Part shown: positions 44,502 to 51,541 of the stretch, in pieces
Position numbering within the stretch: the first letter of the stretch is position 1
Layout of the letters: each line of letters begins with the position of its first letter
DNA from: Planctomycetota bacterium
GTDB taxonomy: Bacteria > Planctomycetota > Phycisphaerae > Sedimentisphaerales > Anaerobacaceae
Assembly: GCA_014384025.1 (NCBI GenBank)
Contig: JACNGQ010000219.1
Span: forward strand, 1-51,541
Direction: 5' to 3'
DNA length: 51,541 nucleotides
Notes under the pieces: model-generated
Seen by the model: only the letters and a program-made list of their open reading frames with translations
Database searches by the model: none
Told to the model about the DNA's origin: nothing
Program-made: the position numbers and the translations under genes

Positions 44502-46091
44502 GTGAAAAAGGAATTACAGAGCAGAAGAGAGTTTTTAAAAGCGACAGCGATGTCCATAGCGGTTACGGGTTTATCCGGATGCTCGGAAGATTTGCAGGAG
44601 TTTGGGAACAAAAGTAGTAAGCCTAACCTGCTGTTTATCATGACGGACCAACAGCGCTTTGATGCATTGAGTTATGCTGGCAATAACATCCTGAATACGC
44701 CGAATATGGACCGGCTTGCACGAGAAGGCGCCTGGTTCGAAAACACCCATACACAGTGCGCTGTTTGCGTTCCTGCCAGGGCTTCAATGCTTACAGGTCA
44801 CACGGTGGCAAACACCAGGGTCATTTCAAACAAACAGGCCTATGTCCCGGAGGACACCGGCGTGATGCCGATGAAAACCTACGACGAAATTCTATCGGAA
44901 AATAAGTACGAATGCGAGTATTATGGCAAGTGGCATACCCCGGTTTTCCGTGCGAGGGTCTATAACAATCCGGTGACGGCTGCGGGTATCCACAAAACCG
45001 AGTTGGGCCCCGGAAAAAAAGGCGCTTATCTCAAATACCTCGATCCGTTGTATCCCGACAGGGAGCTTAAAGAGGGGGAACTGAAAGATACGCTGACAGA
45101 GAGGCCATATGTACCGGATCCGATCGACCGGCGTTTGGACCTGAAGAACAAAGGGCTGGAATCAGATATCAAAGTTGGACAATCGGACATTCACGGGGTT
45201 ACAACCATTCCAGCTGCGTATCACATTTCAGCGTTTGAAGCAAGTAAAACGATTCAAGCATTGGAAAGACTAAAGGATAAACCCTTCAGCATTACATGTT
45301 CGTTTCATCACCCGCACCCTCCTTATCTGGCTGCGGAAAAATATACTCATATGTATCCCTCGGAAAAAATGGTTCCTCCTGTTAGTATTGATGATGACAT
45401 GGTGAACTCGCCTTATCTGAAGGTTAAAAGAAGAACCGATGAAAAATATTCCGATCCGAAAATGATTCAGCATTTCATCTCGGAATATTACGCTTTGGTC
45501 AAAGAAGTTGACGACTGGGTTGGACAGATTTTAGACAAACTCGATGAATTTGGATTAACAGACAATACCATGGTTGTTTTTACCAGTGACCATGGTGAAA
45601 TGCTGGGAAGCCACGGGATGAGGGGCAAATTCTGTTTCTATGAGGAATCGTCTCATGTCCCTATGATGATTCGGTTTCCCGGAAGAATTAAGCCGGGAAC
45701 AAAAGTGAAGGCTCCGGTTTCAAACATGGATTTGTTCGCAACTATCCTGGATTACCTGGATATGCCTGCTCACCCCTCTGATGGCAGCAGTCTTCGCGGG
45801 CTGATTGAGGGTGTCGTTAATGAAGATGATACGTATGTGGTTACGGAATGGCTTAGCGACCTGCAAGACAAGCCTTCTCACATGGTATTAAAAGGTGGCT
45901 GGAAGTTAATGCGTCCAGATCCCTCAGCTAAAAAAGTAAAAAAGGCCTTATACAATCTCAATGACGATCCGCATGAGGTAAAGAATTTACTGGCAGACGG
46001 CGCTGATTCAAAAGCATATGCCGTCAAGATGACCGAACTGGAAAACTGCTTCCAGGCCTGGATAACGCGGACCAGCGCTAACAAACCGTAA
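44502..46091 (+). CDS. Tat-exported lipoprotein sulfatase
   Basis: Starts at GTG 44502, 7 bases after GAGAAAGG; a TTG one codon upstream is the alternative. The N-terminus KKELQSRREFLKATAMS carries a twin-arginine motif (SRREFLK) and ends in LSGC, a lipobox, so it is folded inside, exported by Tat and lipid-anchored. The sulfatase core starts KPNLLFIMTDQQRFDAL. The formylglycine site is CVPARASMLTG with the Cys at about residue 89, which needs a maturase not present in this window. VVFTSDHGEMLGSHG supplies the metal ligands near the C-terminus. About 529 residues, the usual size of an S1-type carbohydrate sulfatase. Next to a glycosidase pseudogene, it probably desulfates a polysaccharide. 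Confidence 0.92.
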   Translation: MKKELQSRREFLKATAMSIAVTGLSGCSEDLQEFGNKSSKPNLLFIMTDQQRFDALSYAGNNILNTPNMDRLAREGAWFENTHTQCAVCVPARASMLTGHTVANTRVISNKQAYVPEDTGVMPMKTYDEILSENKYECEYYGKWHTPVFRARVYNNPVTAAGIHKTELGPGKKGAYLKYLDPLYPDRELKEGELKDTLTERPYVPDPIDRRLDLKNKGLESDIKVGQSDIHGVTTIPAAYHISAFEASKTIQALERLKDKPFSITCSFHHPHPPYLAAEKYTHMYPSEKMVPPVSIDDDMVNSPYLKVKRRTDEKYSDPKMIQHFISEYYALVKEVDDWVGQILDKLDEFGLTDNTMVVFTSDHGEMLGSHGMRGKFCFYEESSHVPMMIRFPGRIKPGTKVKAPVSNMDLFATILDYLDMPAHPSDGSSLRGLIEGVVNEDDTYVVTEWLSDLQDKPSHMVLKGGWKLMRPDPSAKKVKKALYNLNDDPHEVKNLLADGADSKAYAVKMTELENCFQAWITRTSANKP

Positions 46092-46137
46092 TGTACAGTC
46101 AAAATATAAATTGATATGAATTAAACAAAGAAGCGAA

Positions 46138-47466
46138 ATGAAAATTTCGAACAGTGCCCTGATCCTGACGCTTATCTGCTTCACCCTCTTGCAGACAGCA
46201 TTCGCGGAACTGAAGACCGATGTGCTTAAGCCCTATAACGGTCCCTCCGTCCTCGGTGTAGACCCGAGCACGCTGGCAGGTAAGGTAATGACCGGCTATC
46301 AGGGCTGGTTCAACTGCGAAGGCGACGGAGCCAATCTTGGCTGGACACACTGGGCCAGGGACCGCAGTAAAACGTTTGGGCCGGGGAACGTCACCGTTGA
46401 CCTTTGGCCTGATGTGTCTGAATACGATGACGATGAACTCTACGTCACCGCGTTCACCTATGAAGACGGAATCCCGGCCAAAACCTTTAGCTCGCACAAC
46501 CGTAAAACCGTGATCCGCCACTTTAAATGGATGGCTGACTACGGGATCGATGGTGCCTTCGTGCAGCGTTTTACCCATAGCCTGCATAACGAGACCATGC
46601 GCTACCATAAGGACAAGGTGTTATCAAGTGCGCGTGAAGGGGCCAACCGCTACGGGCGAACCTACACAGTCATGTATGACCTTACCGGCATACCGGATGA
46701 AAACATCATTGAGGTGTTCGATGACTGGCGTATGCTGCGAGACAAAATGCACATCACCGATGATTCCGCCTTTCAGCATCATAAGGGAAAGCCGTTAGTG
46801 GCCATCTGGGGGGTCGGTTTCAACAATAAGATCAAGCGGCGTGCCGGTCTTGAGGAGTGCAAAGAACTGATTAAAAAGTTCAAAGCAGACGAATGCAGCG
46901 TGATGCTGGGGATTGCAACCGGATGGCGCATGCAAGACAGGGATGCATTGCAGCATCCGGAGCTCCATAAAGTGCTGCTCATGGCCGATGTGCTGAGTCC
47001 GTGGAGTGTCGGGCGTTTTGGCGATCTGCCGGGCGTTCAGCGCCACGCAGAGAAATACTAGGAACAGTATGTTGTCTGGGCGCGCAAGCGTGATATCGAC
47101 TATATGCCGGTTGTGTTTCCGGGCTTTAGCTGGCATAACCTGAATGGCGCCAAACTCGGCTCGATCCCGCGGCTCGATGGACGGTTCTTGTGGTCTCAAG
47201 TCATAGCCAATAAAAAGGCTGGCGCTGATATGCTCTATATCGCCATGTTCGACGAAGTCGATGAAGGGACCGCCATCTTCAAGTGTACAAACAACCCGCC
47301 CACCAGCGATGGGTCAAAATTCCTGACGCTGGACGGCCTTCCGAGCGATTTTTATCTTCGCCTTGCCGGAGAGGCTGGTAAACTGTTTCGCGGCGAGATT
47401 CCTCTGAGCACTGAGGTGCCTGCAGCAATACTGAGCCAACTAAACACATCTTTTTATAAGGACTGA
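46138..47466 (+). pseudogene. GH71/GH99-like glycoside hydrolase interrupted by TAG
   Basis: A secreted protein (signal KISNSALILTLICFTLLQTAFA) whose frame is open from 46138 to TAG at 47059-47061 and then continues unshifted to 47466, 442 codons in all. The two parts fit as one enzyme: VMTGYQGWFNCEGDG, GIDGAFVQRFTHSL, RTYTVMYDLTG and ADVLSPWSVGRF before the stop; YMPVVFPGFSWHNL and DMLYIAMFDEVDEGTAIF after it. These blocks are typical of GH71/GH99-like (endo-mannanase-type) proteins. The stop follows HAEKY where relatives of this kind often have Trp, so TGG to TAG is likely. The lost part includes the end of the barrel and probable active-site residues. The gene is 46 bases from the sulfatase stop, so it was part of its operon. 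Confidence 0.75.
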
Positions 47467-47474
47467 ATTATGTA

Positions 47475-47621
47475 CATACCCTCCTCAAAATTGCCTTGAT
47501 TGCCAACACCATTAGCATTTCCGCGGCCGAGGTAACTCCCGACCAATTGGAGTTAAGCCGACAGGCTGGCCGACGTATGATCTTTGATTGCTCGCAGGAT
47601 ATTCTCCTTGCAAGGTTGTGA
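47475..47621 (+). pseudogene. Possible truncated start of a secreted-protein gene
   Basis: Directly after the GH71/GH99-like gene a frame without a good start reads LLKIALIANTISISAAEVTP then DQLELSRQAGRRMIFDCSQD and stops. It resembles the signal peptide and first mature residues of an exported enzyme. An ATG at 47470 is one frame off. Only suggestive. Confidence 0.3.
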
Positions 47622-47742
47622 ACCGAAAATCTTGCCGAATCTCTCGGAAATAGAATGAGGATCCCTTAAACGCTTCGGCCTGACATGTTTGTTCGATCTT
47701 CTTTCAAATTTGACGATAAATCGATTGATGCTTACAAATTAC

Positions 47743-47935
47743 ATTATTGATATATTTCCTCGTCACCGTTTACTTAATCCGATATCACACAAAAAATTCT
47801 GAAAAATATTCGGATTTTTGCAAATAATTGATGTTTTTTAGGACTCGACATGGGCAAAATCAACATTCGTGGTGTCATTTTGGAATCATCATGTCACCTG
47901 GAAATTTAGGTGTTTTTTAACTCCTGATAGATGTA
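47743..47935 (-). repeat. Dispersed element, copy 3 (non-coding part only)
   Basis: TTTACTTAATCCGAT, AAAAAATTCTGAAAAAT, GGACTCGACATGGGC, CGTGGTGTCATTTTGG and ATGTCACCTGGAAATTT follow one another as in copies 1 and 2, in the same orientation. No integrase tail is attached on either side. The inverted repeat of copy 1 is degenerate here. The rest of the spacer to 48206 shows no gene. Confidence 0.75.
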
Positions 47936-48206
47936 TCTTTACGTAACAATCCGCCACTGATGAGACTTTTGTTAAGACTGACGCCGTTAGTATTAAAAAC
48001 ATTATGGTATTTGTCAAGAATCTGTTTAGAACACTAATTCCGTCGCTGAGAAAATTGGTTAAACGGATTCGTGTATCACTGCCTTCCCCTCTTTTTTTGG
48101 GCCTATTCTCTTATCTCTTAGCCGGCCTGCCACAATGACTTTTATCCAATTGCCTAAGATTATCTAAACGTAATCTTCGGGTAAGGCTGCGGTAATGTAG
48201 TTTGGT

Positions 48207-48668
48207 GTGTATCAGGAGACCATTATCCTTAACAAAAACATCATAATCCAATCGGTGGACCCTAATGATCCTTATTATGTAGGTGGGACTATTATCGAGG
48301 GTAATGTGAATGAGCCGGTTCTGAGCCTGGGGGAGAACAGCGATGCGAGTGAAATAGCAGGAGTGACTTTTCGGGCCGGGTTGGTCGGAATTATGGGAGC
48401 CGGCACGGATGCTACAATCCATAACTGCCGTATTATTGACAACCTTACCCACGGCATCGAACTGTCCCCGGTTAGCCGCCCACATTTACTTGATTGCCTT
48501 ATCACAGCCAATGGCCAAGCAGGTATCAAAATGCACGAAACGATGAGCGGCCGATGGCATTTGCTTTGCGAGCCGGTAATTGAGAACTGCTATATTGTCG
48601 GCAATAGTGATGGCAGTATAATCGGGGGCCAGCCGGTGATTTTGAATTCGGTGATTGATGGGCAGTGA
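48207..48668 (+). pseudogene. Truncated right-handed beta-helix protein fragment
   Basis: A 153-codon frame starting at GTG just after a TAG. VYQETIILNKNIIIQSVDPN is an internal rung of parallel beta-helix proteins, not an N-terminus, and there is no signal peptide. Further rungs are SLGENSDASEIAGVTFRAG, TIHNCRIIDNLTHGIEL, HLLDCLITANGQAGIKM and VIENCYIVGNSDGSIIGG. Such proteins are secreted polysaccharide lyases or cell-surface proteins in these bacteria. Both ends look cut, so it is most likely a relic. Confidence 0.65.
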
Positions 48669-48703
48669 TTCCAAAGAATGATAAATCAAAGGGTAGCTGA
48701 CCG

Positions 48704-50209
48704 CTATATTAATGGAAGGGTCACTGTAAACGTGCTGCCTTTCTGTGGTGTGGATTCGACGTCGATATTACCTTTATGTAAACGGGCTGCGGCAAGTGCC
48801 AGGCTCAGACCAAGACCGTTACCAGCGGCGGAACGGCTTTCGTCACAGCGATAGAACCGTTCGAATATGCGGAGCAGTTTTTCGTGTTCGATGCCGATGC
48901 CATTGTCCCGAATTTGCAGAATGACGGAATTGTTTTGAGAGTTAAGCGATAGTTTTATGTTTCCATTGTGTGGTGTAAATTTGATAGCGTTATCAAGGAT
49001 GTTGGAAACCATTCGCTGTAGGCTGTTGAGGCTGCCACGCACCAAGAGATGAGGATGGGTATGTATGAATTCCAACGTCTGTTTTTTGTCTTCGGCAACG
49101 GGATAAAAGAGATCGACAGCTTGTTTTACCAACTCGACCATGTCAACGCGACCTCTACCAAGGGGGGTGAGACCGGAATCGATTTGTGCAATCTCGAGCA
49201 TTGTATTAATCATTTCAATCAAACGGTCACATTCGTTGATCGTCTCGGCCCCCATTTTTTGCAGCTCCTTATTTGAGGGGTTTGAGGCAAGTGTGGTCTC
49301 GTTGAGACCTCGAATAAATGTAATCGGGCTTCGCAGGTCATGGGCGATGTTGTTAGTGGTTTCTGCGAGCTCTTTTACAAGTGCTTCGATTCGATCCAAC
49401 ATGCGATTAAAAGCGTAAGCCATATCGGCAATTTCATGACCATGTAGTCCGGCAGTGACGCGACGGCCCAGCTCGCCTTTGTCTATACTCATGGCCGTTT
49501 GTGTGACCTGCCGCACTCCCGACATGGCACTGTGTGTGATGAAGAAGCCGAGGCCACCGCCGAGTACGAGCACGACGCTAAAGGCAATTGCCAGGACCTG
49601 TCGGTACTGCCGCATCAGTCGGTTGATGTCCCTGAGGCTGTAAACTCCTATCATTGTCATTCCATTAGGGTATATTAAATAAGCTATACGCACCTTTTGC
49701 TTCGGGTCATGCAGTGTTCTTGTTTTCAGCGCGGCAATTTGTTCTACACCTGTTGTCTTGATCAGGGTCAGTGACGGATACGCGGGCAGTTTCGCGGGCA
49801 ACGGTTTCGGTAAGTCGGCCCTGGAGGGAAGCTCGGTTAGGCTCTCGCTGATTTGGGTCAGCGCGTTTTGCCACGGTTCGATATCGGAAGAGACAATCAC
49901 ATCCCGCTGGGCAGAAAACAGCAGCCAGAGTACCTTATCGTTTCCCTCACTATTCGCTGCCCATGTGATAGAGTCGGTGATTATGCCGGGTGCTTCCTGT
50001 GGTTTATGTTCGAAGAGTGAATCGTAGTATGAGAAATCCGCGAGTTTTGCGGCAATTTTGGCATCCAGGCGGCTTATCATGATGGACCGCAGACTAAAAT
50101 CGATGGGAACGAATACGGCAACCAGCAGGAGAGTAAAAAGAACAACGAAGAGCAGGGTGAGACGGAATGTCACCGTACCGAGTAAACTATACTTTTTCTT
50201 CGAGCACAT
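48704..50209 (-). CDS. Sensor histidine kinase (HAMP, HisKA, HATPase)
   Basis: A 501-residue kinase. I start it at ATG 50209, which overlaps the end of the response regulator by 23 bases, the usual coupling for this pair; a more upstream in-frame start would overlap further. Two membrane helices (about 12-34 and 205-228) bound a periplasmic sensor of about 170 residues. HAMP follows (about 230-282), then the phosphoacceptor His290 in NNIAHDLRSPITFIRG, and the ATP-binding N (ILDNAIKFTPHNG), G1 (IRDNGIGI), F (FERFYRCDES) and G2 (GNGLGLSLA) boxes. All boxes are intact. The partner regulator is broken, so the kinase may now be orphaned or cross-signal. Confidence 0.92.
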   Translation of the reverse strand: MCSKKKYSLLGTVTFRLTLLFVVLFTLLLVAVFVPIDFSLRSIMISRLDAKIAAKLADFSYYDSLFEHKPQEAPGIITDSITWAANSEGNDKVLWLLFSAQRDVIVSSDIEPWQNALTQISESLTELPSRADLPKPLPAKLPAYPSLTLIKTTGVEQIAALKTRTLHDPKQKVRIAYLIYPNGMTMIGVYSLRDINRLMRQYRQVLAIAFSVVLVLGGGLGFFITHSAMSGVRQVTQTAMSIDKGELGRRVTAGLHGHEIADMAYAFNRMLDRIEALVKELAETTNNIAHDLRSPITFIRGLNETTLASNPSNKELQKMGAETINECDRLIEMINTMLEIAQIDSGLTPLGRGRVDMVELVKQAVDLFYPVAEDKKQTLEFIHTHPHLLVRGSLNSLQRMVSNILDNAIKFTPHNGNIKLSLNSQNNSVILQIRDNGIGIEHEKLLRIFERFYRCDESRSAAGNGLGLSLALAAARLHKGNIDVESTPQKGSTFTVTLPLI

Positions 50210-50863
50210 ATCCGAGCCCCCTAACCGTATGAATGAGCTTATCATTATGTCCCCGGTCAATTTTATCACGCAAACGACAGATGCGGACCTCAACTACGTT
50301 TGTCTGAGGGTCAAAATTGTAATCCCAGACATGCTCCATAATCATGGTCTTCGAGACCACACGGCCGGTGTTGCGCATGAGGTATTCGAGCAATGCAAAT
50401 TCCAGCGGCTGGAGTTCTATATTCTGCCCGGAGCGTTTTACCTTGCGGCGAATCAAATCTATAGTGAGCGAGCCGACTGTCAGGGTGGTAGGTTCGGTAA
50501 TTCTATTTGCTCGGCGAATCAATGCCTGGAGACGGGCCAGCAATTCTGTAAAGGCAAAAGGCTTTACCAGATAATCATCCCCTCCATTTTGCAGCCCTTT
50601 GATCCGGTCGTCAAGAGAGGCCTTGGCACTCAGGATGAGCACGGGGGTGGTGACATTTTTTTGACGTGCTGATTGAATGACGGAGAGGCCTCGAGGAGTG
50701 GGAGCATAATATCAATTATCGCCGCATCAAAGTTCTCTCTAAGCAGTAGATCAAGACCGGCGGGGCCATCAGCAACATGTACAACAACATACCCGGCCTC
50801 CTTCAATCCCTTTACTATAAACGAGGCAATTCCAAGATCGTCTTCGACTAACAGTATTCTTAT
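50187..50863 (-). pseudogene. OmpR-type response regulator with lost start and a frameshift
   Basis: The receiver domain reads RILLVEDDLGIASFIVKGL and AAIIDIMLP (phospho-acceptor Asp), then changes frame near 50688-50696: one base is missing in what should be LP-x-LDGLSVIQSARQ. The second frame continues VTTPVLILSAKAS, the DYLVKPF Lys and a complete winged-helix domain (GSLTIDLIRRKVKRSGQ, VVEVRICRLRDKI, IHTVRGLGYVLEEKV) to 50187. The expected start codon before RILLVEDD is ATA (50863-50861), one change from ATG. With two lesions it is probably dead. A frame starting inside the receiver domain (about 50642) could still express the DNA-binding part. Confidence 0.8.
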
Positions 50864-51093
50864 GGATCTTATTATAGCAGATTGGGGCTGGCTTGAGGTG
50901 AGATTTAAGATTACATTTTGGTAATGTTAGTTTTTAAAAAGCTATATGAGTGATATGGTTCATTTCATCCATAGTCGGGTCGAGGACTGGCGCGTTAGTG
51001 TAGGTCGAATTTTGTTTTCACCGTTTACTCGCCCTTTCGTTTGCGAGTGTCACAATATCTCGACCATACCACGTCTCCAGTCCCCGCCTCGTC

Positions 51094-51127
51094 AAACGCA
51101 GCATGTGGATTTCCCACACTACGCTTT
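51094..51127 (-). ncRNA. Group II intron domain V-like hairpin
   Basis: The minus strand reads AAAGCGTAGTGTGGG, AAA, then TCCACATGCTGCGTTTG. AAGCGTAG pairs with CTGCGTTT (8 bp, two G-T pairs), a 2-base TG bulge follows, then TGTGG pairs with CCACA. The AGC triad, the 2-base bulge and the GAAA-containing loop are the defining marks of domain V; the loop is one base longer than usual. Confidence 0.6.
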
Positions 51128-51237
51128 CCTATATGCTTCATATCAAGGTTTATGTGACTTATCGCGCTGGAGTTGCTTTCGCCAGTGATAAACCATTGAC
51201 TACTCCACTTCTTCCAGCCAAAGACTTTACGTTACCA

Positions 51238-51318
51238 TCAGCGCCAAGCCGATTCAGCCTTCACCTTGATATATATTCCCCGTCTCAGGTCCTGCAAACT
51301 TATGGCCGATTTTATCAT
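51238..51318 (-). pseudogene. ltrA: N-terminal scrap of a group II intron reverse transcriptase
   Basis: ATG 51318 begins MIKSAISLQDLRRGIYIKVK followed by AESAWR and TGA. This is the usual opening of bacterial group II intron reverse transcriptases, which continue WRFWGLYVHV. Here TGA replaces the codon after WR and the remaining ORF, including the YADD polymerase site, is deleted. Confidence 0.65.
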
Positions 51319-51541
51319 GTCGACCTTGCCTCCCTTTTTGTCAGAGAAATTACATATAGTAGGGTCCCTTTGCTCGGCGAGCGTTACCTCGCTTCATAGC
51401 TCCTACGTTCACGCATGTTACGGCCCGGTGACTCGCTCACCATCCCTTACGATGGCTTTGTCAATGGGCTTCAGGTCATTCGATTTCTCTCCTTCCTGCC
51501 ATCCAAGCTACGGGGTCTCTGGCTTCTGCCCCGGAAAGACT

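Larger units (their letters stand above)
50975..51541 (-). mobile_element. Group II intron relic (5' end outside the window)
   Basis: Read on the minus strand from 51541, about 220 bases resemble group II intron domain I-III sequence (GAGCGAGTCACCGGGCCGTA, GAAGCGAGGTAACGCTCG). Then come the first codons of an intron reverse transcriptase, a jump over almost the whole ORF, and a domain V-like hairpin. GAGGACTGG (50982-50990) can pair with CCAGTCCCC (51077-51085) around a domain VI-like arm. The intron is internally deleted and cannot move on its own. The 3' boundary near 50975 is approximate. Confidence 0.6.

Noticed and set aside
1383-47061. Altered genetic code or selenocysteine/pyrrolysine insertion explaining the in-frame stops
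   Set aside because: The stops are TAA and TAG, neighbouring intact genes end in all three stop codons, and no recoding structure or pyl genes are visible.
2178-48668. CRISPR array or defence system
   Set aside because: No regularly spaced short repeats with unique spacers and no cas, restriction or retron genes; the direct repeats found are long and far apart.
50058-50672. 204-codon plus-strand frame antisense to the kinase and regulator genes
   Set aside because: It lies opposite strongly conserved two-component domains and its product matches nothing; a shadow frame.
51000-51399. Plus-strand frames near the window end as protein genes
   Set aside because: They run antisense to the group II intron relic, whose domain V and reverse-transcriptase start explain the sequence better.

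Overview
The window looks like a piece of an uncultured, probably anaerobic planctomycete, most likely of the Phycisphaerae type. The grounds are a 16S rRNA gene that ends in a terminator with no ITS tRNA or 23S gene behind it, an ECF sigma factor overlapping a large Ser/Thr kinase with TPRs, very large secreted LamG and 'HDVYFG...YYWRIDEVN' repeat proteins, a sulfatase, many carbohydrate-active enzymes without SusC/SusD, and AGGAGG ribosome binding sites matching the CCTCC at the 16S end. The assignment is inference; no taxonomic search was possible.

Layout. 1-4577: 3' end of 16S rRNA, terminator, a Cys-rich HNH-like gene broken by an in-frame stop, a membrane-anchored TPR protein and a low-complexity spacer. 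4578-24897: a saccharolytic locus for arabinose- and galactose-substituted pectin. It encodes a six-hairpin glycosidase-like protein, a CE12 acetylesterase fused to a GH43-like propeller, a GH2 beta-galactosidase with a discoidin domain, a GH51 alpha-L-arabinofuranosidase, a PL1-type pectate lyase, an MGH1-like glycosidase, a GH127 beta-L-arabinofuranosidase on the opposite strand, and two large secreted repeat proteins. Almost all carry signal peptides. Together they could deacetylate and cut pectin or rhamnogalacturonan and strip its arabinan and galactan side chains.

25034-41135: a block bounded by two direct copies of an element made of an integrase C-terminal fragment plus conserved non-coding DNA. 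Inside, on the minus strand, are an ECF sigma gene split by TAA with its membrane TPR partner, a decayed LamG/repeat-protein fragment, two class C beta-lactamase-like serine hydrolases, an S41 peptidase, an LCM-type methyltransferase, a broken zinc-finger anti-sigma-like gene, an ICMT-like methyltransferase and a CPBP (CAAX) protease. Remnants of the TPR gene's 3' tail are scattered between them, which points to repeated duplication and deletion. On the plus strand is an intact ECF sigma/Ser-Thr kinase pair.

41617-47935: a PA14-containing repeat protein, a Tat-exported lipoprotein sulfatase and a GH71/GH99-like enzyme broken by an amber codon, closed by a third copy of the non-coding part of the element. 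48207-51541: a truncated beta-helix fragment, an intact histidine kinase, its response regulator with a lost start and a frameshift, and a group II intron relic running off the window.

The most unusual signals are (1) three same-direction copies of the integrase-tail/non-coding element bounding gene blocks, (2) five otherwise readable genes each carrying one disabling stop or frameshift, and (3) a repeat-protein family with a conserved C-terminal module that could be an undescribed carbohydrate-binding domain.
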